Shown: piece by piece, positions 6,428 to 11,316 of the stretch
How the letters are laid out: each line of letters begins with the position of its first letter
Position numbering within the stretch: the first letter of the stretch is position 1
Assembly: GCA_039026975.1 (NCBI GenBank)
Contig: JBCCLI010000204.1
Location: 1-11,316, forward strand
From: JBCBKZ01 sp039026975
GTDB lineage: Bacteria; Bacteroidota; Bacteroidia; J057
DNA: 11,316 nucleotides
Reading direction: 5' to 3'
Program-made: the position numbers and the translations under genes
Notes under the pieces: model-generated
What the model was told of the DNA's origin: nothing
The model's input: the letters and a program-made list of their open reading frames with translations, nothing else
Databases searched by the model: none

Positions 6428-7704
6428 GTATGGAACCCAAAGTATTTGCCCTTGTAGACTGTAATAATTTCTATGCCTCTTGTGAACGCTTATTCCGTCC
6501 TGATCTTAGGAGTAGACCCATAGTCGTGCTCTCCAATAATGATGGCTGTGTAGTAGCTCGCTCATCAGAAGCTAAAGCTGCCGGCATCCCTATGGCTAAG
6601 CCTATCTTTAAGCTCAGAGACCAAATTCAGGCTCATCAGGTGCAGGTATTCTCCTCTAATTATACCTTGTATGGAGACCTTTCTAATAGGGTCATGAATG
6701 TGCTGGAAACCTTCAGTCCCTTAGTAGAGCCTTATTCCATTGATGAAGCATTCATAGACCTGAGTGGAATAGATACGAAAGACTACGATTCTTTAGGTAA
6801 AAAAATTCAGGAAAGAATATACCAGTGGACAGGTATCCCCATTTCCATAGGAATAGCTACTTCTAAAACCTTAGCCAAGATTGCAGCTAACCTATCAAAA
6901 AAGTCTAAAAAACTGGATGGCGTATTTAGTTTAGTGGATTCTCCTTACTTGGAAAGAGCCCTGAAAGCTACCCCCATAGAAGACGTATGGGGCATAGGCC
7001 CAGGGTATGCAGAAAGACTTAAAGCCTATCAACTAGAGACCGCCTGGGATCTACATCAAGCAGATATTCATTGGGTAAGGAAAAAACTCACCGTTATAGG
7101 TCAACGTACGGCCTTAGAACTTCATGGTGAATCTTGCATTCCTATAGACAGCATTCCCTCCCTACGGAAAAGTGTGATCACCTCACGCTCCTTTGGGAAA
7201 CCCGTAACGGCACTTAGTGATCTGCAGGAAGCAGTTACCTTTTACACCAGCAGGTGTGCAGAAAAACTCAGGAAATCTAATACTTTAGCTAAGCTGTTAA
7301 CGGTCTATGCCAGATCAGGACAGTATGAAGACAGGTATAAAAGTGGTAAAGATAGTTTTTCACTTACCCTGCCAGAAGCTACCAATGTTACCCCTCACTT
7401 AGTGAGTTATGCTATGAAGGCCCTGGAAAAAATTTTTGAGCCGGGAAAACGCTATAAAAAAGCTGGGGTCATTCTCACGGACTTGGTCTCTTCAGAAAGC
7501 ATTCAACTATCCGTTTTTGATGAGGCACCCACCCAATCAGATCAGCGACTCATGCACCTCCTGGATGACCTAAATGAAAAAATGGGAAAAGGAAAAGTAT
7601 TCATAGCTAAGGAGGGCGTGGATAAAGGCTGGAGAATGAAATCTGAAATGCGTTCTCCTAATTACACTACCAACTGGCAGCAAATTCCGGAAATAGAAAT
7701 TTAA
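6424..7704 (+). CDS. umuC: UmuC, catalytic subunit of DNA polymerase V (Y-family)
   Basis: The 426-residue protein is a complete Y-family error-prone polymerase that copies past damaged bases. Metal-binding residues are Asp12 in LVDCNNFYASCE and Asp107-Glu108 in YSIDEAF. VVLSNNDGCVVARS is the UmuC finger signature. A helix-hairpin-helix with WGIGPGYAERL lies at about 188-200, the little-finger domain at about 240-355 begins with SRSFGKPV, a beta-clamp-binding motif QLSVF is at 361-365, and a DUF4113-type tail (SPNYTTNW) closes the protein. The start given is GTG 6424, which overlaps the umuD stop as GTGA and implies translational coupling. ATG 6430 (Met3), two bases after the umuD stop, is an equally good choice and begins at the more typical point. 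Length and motifs are normal, so it should be functional. Confidence 0.95.
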   Translation: MSMEPKVFALVDCNNFYASCERLFRPDLRSRPIVVLSNNDGCVVARSSEAKAAGIPMAKPIFKLRDQIQAHQVQVFSSNYTLYGDLSNRVMNVLETFSPLVEPYSIDEAFIDLSGIDTKDYDSLGKKIQERIYQWTGIPISIGIATSKTLAKIAANLSKKSKKLDGVFSLVDSPYLERALKATPIEDVWGIGPGYAERLKAYQLETAWDLHQADIHWVRKKLTVIGQRTALELHGESCIPIDSIPSLRKSVITSRSFGKPVTALSDLQEAVTFYTSRCAEKLRKSNTLAKLLTVYARSGQYEDRYKSGKDSFSLTLPEATNVTPHLVSYAMKALEKIFEPGKRYKKAGVILTDLVSSESIQLSVFDEAPTQSDQRLMHLLDDLNEKMGKGKVFIAKEGVDKGWRMKSEMRSPNYTTNWQQIPEIEI

Positions 7705-7994
7705 GCCAGACGTAATTAGATTCGCTTCCTTGAATACTTTTACCTTCAAGGCTACACATAGCCAGAAATACTTACTTCCTTTACCGCCTGTCAAGAAGAG
7801 GTGTTTGGAAATCTTCAAAAGGAAATTTTCCAAAAATACATAGCAGCTTAAAGCTACTGTACTTATAGACTATTTCTTTTATGTGTAGCTATCTCTTTTT
7901 CTGACATTTTCATTCGTCCGTAAAATAATCCACATAAGCAAATTCCGATTCCTATAATTATCTGCCTCATTAGCAGGAATATAAACCCCCTGCT
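7705..7994 (+). other. 290-bp gene-free region between umuC and the propeller gene
   Basis: No credible protein or known RNA was found. The stretch contains a hairpin at 7728-7751 (7-bp arms CCTTGAA/TTCAAGG), a second at 7804-7834 (8-bp arms TTTGGAAA/TTTCCAAA), a small AGCTT-A-AAGCT palindrome near 7846 and an inverted repeat reaching the next start codon (7971-7995). It presumably holds the umuDC terminator and the promoter of the following gene, but I could not place a convincing -33/-7 pair. Confidence 0.5.
7728..7751 (+). terminator. Hairpin after umuC, weak terminator candidate
   Basis: CCTTGAA (7728-7734) pairs exactly with TTCAAGG (7745-7751) around a 10-base loop, 23 bases after the umuC stop. 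No T-tract follows. A second stem, TTTGGAAA/TTTCCAAA (7804-7834, 15-base loop), lies further on and may serve instead. Confidence 0.35.
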
Positions 7995-7995
7995 A
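7971..7995 (+). promoter_or_regulatory. Inverted repeat abutting the propeller gene start codon
   Basis: TAGCAGG (7971-7977) is perfectly complementary to CCTGCTA (7989-7995), whose last base is the A of the ATG at 7995. The loop is 11 bases. In the mRNA this hairpin would place the start codon at the base of a stem and could limit ribosome access. A 7-bp match can also arise by chance. Confidence 0.3.
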
Positions 7996-10712
7996 TGAGA
8001 AAAATAGTAACTCTGTTTTCAAGCGTACTTTTCTTCCTCTCGTCCTCCCTTTTTGCCTCAGATATCCCTCAAGGAGAAGTCTTTTTTCTTGAGAATAAAG
8101 GTCAGCTGGCCGAGGAAATACTATTCCAGGCAGAAATCTCAGGTCAACAAATCCGGGTGCTAGAAGACGGAATTAGCTTTGCTAAGATCAAGGAGATGGA
8201 GAATGAAGCGGTGGGCACTCGGGAAGAAACCTATCAAGAAATCCCTGGCTTTCAGGGAGAAGAGCACTTTATGTATCAGGCATTAGTCTGGACCACCAGG
8301 TTTAGAAATGCACGACTTGACAGTGAACCAAGAGGGGGCAACTCCTTGCCTGGAAACTATCATTACCTCAAAGGGAATGATCCCACCCAATGGCATATAG
8401 ATGCGCGTAGATATACGGATATTATGTTTGAAGATGTCTATACCGGCATTGATGTGAGATACTACAGTTCAGATACCTACCAACTGAAGTATGATGTCAT
8501 TCTTCATCCGGGAGCCAGCATGGAAGACATTGAAATCACATTGGCAGGAATTAAACAGCTCTCCATATCAGATAATGGGAACCTAATAGTAGAGACAGCA
8601 TGGGGGAGTTTTGAAGAATCCATTCCCTACAGCTATCAGTCTGTGGGAGATAAGCAGGTAAGCAGGAATGTGCAGTTCACCCTAATAGACTCCCTAACTT
8701 TTGGGTTTAGGCTGGCAGGAAATTATGATCCCAATGCTACCCTAATCATAGATCCCCTCACCCTGGAGTGGGGAACTTTTTTCCACAGCGGCACTTCAGA
8801 TGATTACCTTATAGCGGTAGCCAGAGACAGCGAGAATAATTTCTTAGCTACAGGATATACCAAGGCGCTAAGCTTTCCCACCACAGCAGGGATTTACCAG
8901 GAGTACTTTGCAGGAAGCCTGGATGCGTATGTGCTTAAGATGAACCCAGATGCTACTGAGGTTATTTTCGCTACCTACTTGGGGGGTACAGACTGGGAAC
9001 TAGCCTATGGGCTCTCCATGAATTCATTAGATGAACCATATATTACCGGCTTCACTCGCTCAGAAAACTATCCCGTTAGTGCTACTGCCTGGCAAACTAC
9101 GCATGGAGGAGGATTCATTGATGGATTCGTGACCCGACTAAGTGCTGATGGAAAGTCTACTGTATTTTCCAGCTACCTGGGAGGGAGTGACAGAGATTAT
9201 ATCTATGACATGGAGGTGGATGAGGAGGGCAACCCCTTCTTTACTGGCATCACCCATTCTGAGGACTTTCCACTCAGTTCTTCCCCTTTCCAGTCTGAAC
9301 TGAATGGAGAAGCTGATGCCTTTGTAGTGAAGGGGTCAGCAGATGGAACTTCCTTGATATTTTCTACTTTTTTAGGAGGAGAAAAGGTAGAAATAGGTCA
9401 GGACTTGGTATTGAATCAGGCAGGAGAGGTTTTCATAGGAGGGAATACCTCTTCCCACAGCTTCCCCGTCAGCTCTTCTGCACTCCAACCTACCCTTAGC
9501 ATCACAGAGGGTGGCACAGAAGAGGATGGATTTCTGGTGAAACTATCCCCTGACGGGAGTGCGCTCATGTTGGGCACCTTTCTGGGGGGAACTCAGTTAG
9601 ATGGTATTTTTTCGGTAGCCCTGGATGCGGGTGGAAATATTCTGGTGAGTGGAAGCACCTTCTCTTCAGATTATCCCACTACTGAGCTAGCTTATCAGCA
9701 AAATCTGGCAGGCAGTGGCCTCGGAAACGGAGACGTTTTTATCGCCAAATTATCTTCGGATGTCCAAAACGTAATCTTTAGCACCCTACTGGGTGGAGAA
9801 GATCTGGAATTTGTGAAATCTATACGTGTGGATGAAAATGATCAAATCCTGGTATTAGGGGCTACCCGCTCCCCTAATTTCCCGGTGTACAACTCTCTTG
9901 CACAGCACCAACACATGTATGATATATTTATTTCTCTCTTATCTGAAAATGGAAGTGAATTGGTATCTGGTATGTTGTTAGGAGGAGAATACAATGATTA
10001 CCCACGTTCGCCTGGTTCCCTATACGTAAGGGATAATACTATCACCTTGGGCCTAACTACACATAGTGGAGACATCCCTATGCCGGGAGACACCTACCAG
10101 AATGATAAAATCAATGGAAATAGTGATGCCCCCATTATCTACCAACTTACTACTGATGACATTCTTGCCCCCTTTGAGCATGATATTTCAGGTGAATGGT
10201 ATAGAGACCAACAAGCAGTAGGAATTACTTTCTCTAGTGAGGCTATAAAAGAAGGAAATCACCTCATCCTGCAAAAGCAGATAGAACCGAATAAATGGGA
10301 AGATATAGAAACGTCTTTAGAACAACTTTCTCCCAATGTTTACCTGCTTTGGGACCATTCCTTAGCCTCGATAATGCCTCAACCTTTCACTTATAGGGTG
10401 AAGCTGGTAGAAGCACAGGCTACCTATTTTTCATCATTAGTAGAAGTGCAGAGCCAGTTATTAGAGGAGGCTTATGTGAGTGTGTATCCTAATCCTGCCA
10501 GTGGGCAAGTACAGATAGCCTATTCTCCGCATTTCCTGGGTAGCAGACTAGAAGTATATGATGAACAGGGTAAGAGAATTACAAATTGGGAGCTTTCAGG
10601 GCAGGAGACCTTGATAAGTCAAAGCCTAGCAGATTTATCTGCGGGAATTTATTCCCTGATCATACGTCAAAGCAATGGACAGCCTATCATAAACCGACTG
10701 GTCGTGAAATGA
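7995..10712 (+). CDS. Secreted SBBP-repeat beta-propeller protein with DUF7948-like domain and T9SS sorting domain
   Basis: The 905-residue product starts with a signal peptide (MRK, then a hydrophobic stretch to about residue 20, likely cut after Ala21). Residues 28-255 look like the DUF7948 domain that often precedes SBBP repeats (FFLENKGQ, DVYTGIDVRYYSSD). From about 257 to 717 there are seven repeats, most built on F(S/A)(T/S)(Y/F)LGG followed by a hydrophobic strand, a (I/V)xGxT strand and (F/Y)P: enough for a seven-bladed beta-propeller. A linker region is followed by a T9SS type A sorting domain from YPNPASG (831) to the terminal VVK. It should be exported through the outer membrane and anchored or released there. 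SBBP proteins have no defined enzymatic role; adhesion or scaffolding is inferred. ATG 7995 is fixed by the signal peptide. It ends 2 bp from the convergent DUF3052-type gene. Confidence 0.9.
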   Translation: MRKIVTLFSSVLFFLSSSLFASDIPQGEVFFLENKGQLAEEILFQAEISGQQIRVLEDGISFAKIKEMENEAVGTREETYQEIPGFQGEEHFMYQALVWTTRFRNARLDSEPRGGNSLPGNYHYLKGNDPTQWHIDARRYTDIMFEDVYTGIDVRYYSSDTYQLKYDVILHPGASMEDIEITLAGIKQLSISDNGNLIVETAWGSFEESIPYSYQSVGDKQVSRNVQFTLIDSLTFGFRLAGNYDPNATLIIDPLTLEWGTFFHSGTSDDYLIAVARDSENNFLATGYTKALSFPTTAGIYQEYFAGSLDAYVLKMNPDATEVIFATYLGGTDWELAYGLSMNSLDEPYITGFTRSENYPVSATAWQTTHGGGFIDGFVTRLSADGKSTVFSSYLGGSDRDYIYDMEVDEEGNPFFTGITHSEDFPLSSSPFQSELNGEADAFVVKGSADGTSLIFSTFLGGEKVEIGQDLVLNQAGEVFIGGNTSSHSFPVSSSALQPTLSITEGGTEEDGFLVKLSPDGSALMLGTFLGGTQLDGIFSVALDAGGNILVSGSTFSSDYPTTELAYQQNLAGSGLGNGDVFIAKLSSDVQNVIFSTLLGGEDLEFVKSIRVDENDQILVLGATRSPNFPVYNSLAQHQHMYDIFISLLSENGSELVSGMLLGGEYNDYPRSPGSLYVRDNTITLGLTTHSGDIPMPGDTYQNDKINGNSDAPIIYQLTTDDILAPFEHDISGEWYRDQQAVGITFSSEAIKEGNHLILQKQIEPNKWEDIETSLEQLSPNVYLLWDHSLASIMPQPFTYRVKLVEAQATYFSSLVEVQSQLLEEAYVSVYPNPASGQVQIAYSPHFLGSRLEVYDEQGKRITNWELSGQETLISQSLADLSAGIYSLIIRQSNGQPIINRLVVK

Positions 10713-10714
10713 TA

Positions 10715-11110
10715 CTATCTATCCGTAACTCTGTACATGAACTTAAGTCCACTCCAGTCCTGGTCTACCGCCACTACTTTAGCGTCTACGAGGCCACCTT
10801 CCAGGATATATTCTCGGATAAAATCTCTATGTAGATCAGTGCGGATAGAACTACTCTTCTTGGGCCAGCTCACCCAAAGCATGCCTGTCTTCTTCAAGGC
10901 AGCCTTACAGGCGGGAAACTGGTTCTCTAATTCTTCCTCCGAAAGAATAAAAAGATGAATGAAGTCTACCTCCTCTGAGCTTGGTTCCTCCACCCATAGT
11001 ATGTCCTCGGGAAGGCCCATCAGTAAATCGAAATAGTGATCAGGAACGTTTACCAGCCAAACTCTGTATCCAGCTTTAATTCCCAGTTTTTGTGTCAGGG
11101 TGCGCCTCAT
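10715..11110 (-). CDS. DUF3052-like protein encoded downstream of parE
   Basis: The 131-residue protein resembles the DUF3052 family: a short Rossmann-like domain of unknown function. It has a family-like opening (LGIKAGYRVWLVNVP, residues 9-23), an acidic VDFIHLFILS strand (48-57), the strongly conserved GMLWVSWPKKSS (76-87), and the closing LVDAKVVAVDQDWSGLKF (107-124). The fold suggests kinship with SAM-dependent methyltransferases, but no clear SAM-binding glycine motif remains, so catalysis should not be assumed. No signal peptide is seen; it is likely cytoplasmic. Its ATG (11110-11108) overlaps the parE stop codon as ATGA, so the two genes are probably co-transcribed and translationally coupled. 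It converges with the propeller gene with a 2-bp gap, leaving no room for a separate terminator between them. Confidence 0.82.
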   Translation of the reverse strand: MRRTLTQKLGIKAGYRVWLVNVPDHYFDLLMGLPEDILWVEEPSSEEVDFIHLFILSEEELENQFPACKAALKKTGMLWVSWPKKSSSIRTDLHRDFIREYILEGGLVDAKVVAVDQDWSGLKFMYRVTDR

Positions 11111-11316
11111 GCCTGAGCGGCTACTGGCGTTACCTCCTCTTCTGCCTCATCTGCAACATGATCTGCCTCATCTTTTTCTATCCGAAGATTATCTATGATG
11201 AAGGTCTGTCTATCAGGCGTATTCTTCCCCATATAATAGGTCAGTAGAGTTTTGATAGCTGTATCACTCTGTAGCATGACAGGCTGTAGACGCATATCAT
11301 CCCCTATAAACTGCCC
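11107..11316 (-). CDS. parE: DNA topoisomerase IV subunit B, C-terminal end (partial)
   Basis: Only the last 69 codons are in the window. The frame is open to the right edge, so the ATG at 11295 is internal and not a start. The sequence reads GQFIGDDMRLQPVML, then YYMGKNTPDRQTFIIDNLRIE, and a variable acidic tail ending VAAQA. The MGKNTPxRQxFIIDNLR block is what I recognise as the end of Bacteroidota topoisomerase IV subunit B, just after the Toprim-associated C-terminal region; GyrB ends differently in this phylum. The protein is the ATPase subunit of the enzyme that decatenates daughter chromosomes, together with ParC. Its stop TGA (11109-11107) overlaps the start of the DUF3052-type gene. 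The identification rests on a short segment, so GyrB is a less likely alternative. Confidence 0.78.
   Translation of the reverse strand, partial: GQFIGDDMRLQPVMLQSDTAIKTLLTYYMGKNTPDRQTFIIDNLRIEKDEADHVADEAEEEVTPVAAQA

Noticed and set aside
4927..7704. A defence island or mobile element around the transferase and umuDC
   Set aside because: umuDC is sometimes plasmid- or phage-borne, but no integrase, transposase, toxin, restriction gene or attachment-site repeat is present.
7570..7833. 87-codon minus-strand frame across the umuC 3' end and the following gap
   Set aside because: Half of it is antisense to the conserved UmuC C-terminus and the rest shows no motif.
10586..10834. Plus-strand frame bridging the propeller gene and the DUF3052-type gene
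   Set aside because: Out of frame with the T9SS domain and antisense to the DUF3052-type gene; no domain signal.

Overview
The window is an ordinary chromosomal stretch from a member of the Bacteroidota. The evidence is two proteins with C-terminal type IX secretion (T9SS) sorting domains, a DUF2851 protein, a topoisomerase IV subunit B with a Bacteroidota-style C-terminus, and an almost complete lack of Shine-Dalgarno sequences. The SBBP-propeller/T9SS architecture and the M36 protease with PA insert would fit the Saprospiria, but that is a guess. I see no tRNA, rRNA, CRISPR array, transposase or phage gene.

Layout. (1) 2-3337 (+): a large secreted M36 (fungalysin) metalloprotease whose coding frame is already open at the left edge, so its start lies outside the window. 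It ends at a strong hairpin at 3367-3397. (2) 3583-4884 (+): a DUF2851 protein. After 42 bp, most of it taken up by a hairpin over the stop codon, comes 4927-5565 (+), a left-handed beta-helix transferase of the NeuD/PglD type that lacks the usual catalytic histidine. (3) 5566-6034: 469 bp with no gene but several inverted repeats. (4) 6035-7704 (+): a tightly coupled umuDC operon for error-prone translesion polymerase V. (5) 7705-7994: 290 bp with no gene and several small hairpins, one touching the next start codon. (6) 7995-10712 (+): a secreted protein with a DUF7948-like N-terminal domain, a seven-repeat SBBP beta-propeller and a T9SS sorting domain. (7) 10715-11316 (-): the 3' end of parE (topoisomerase IV subunit B) overlapping a DUF3052-type gene by 4 bp, convergent with the propeller gene and separated from it by 2 bp.

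How the genes fit together. The two T9SS cargo proteins are exported and probably cell-surface or secreted: one is a protease, the other a putative adhesion or scaffold protein. umuDC forms one functional unit: UmuD self-cleaves and activates UmuC. parE and the DUF3052-type gene look translationally coupled. Otherwise the genes seem unrelated housekeeping or accessory functions. I did not find a convincing new multi-gene system. The items most worth checking are the inverted repeats upstream of umuD, the possible nuclease-like core of DUF2851, the histidine-less transferase and the parE/DUF3052 coupling.
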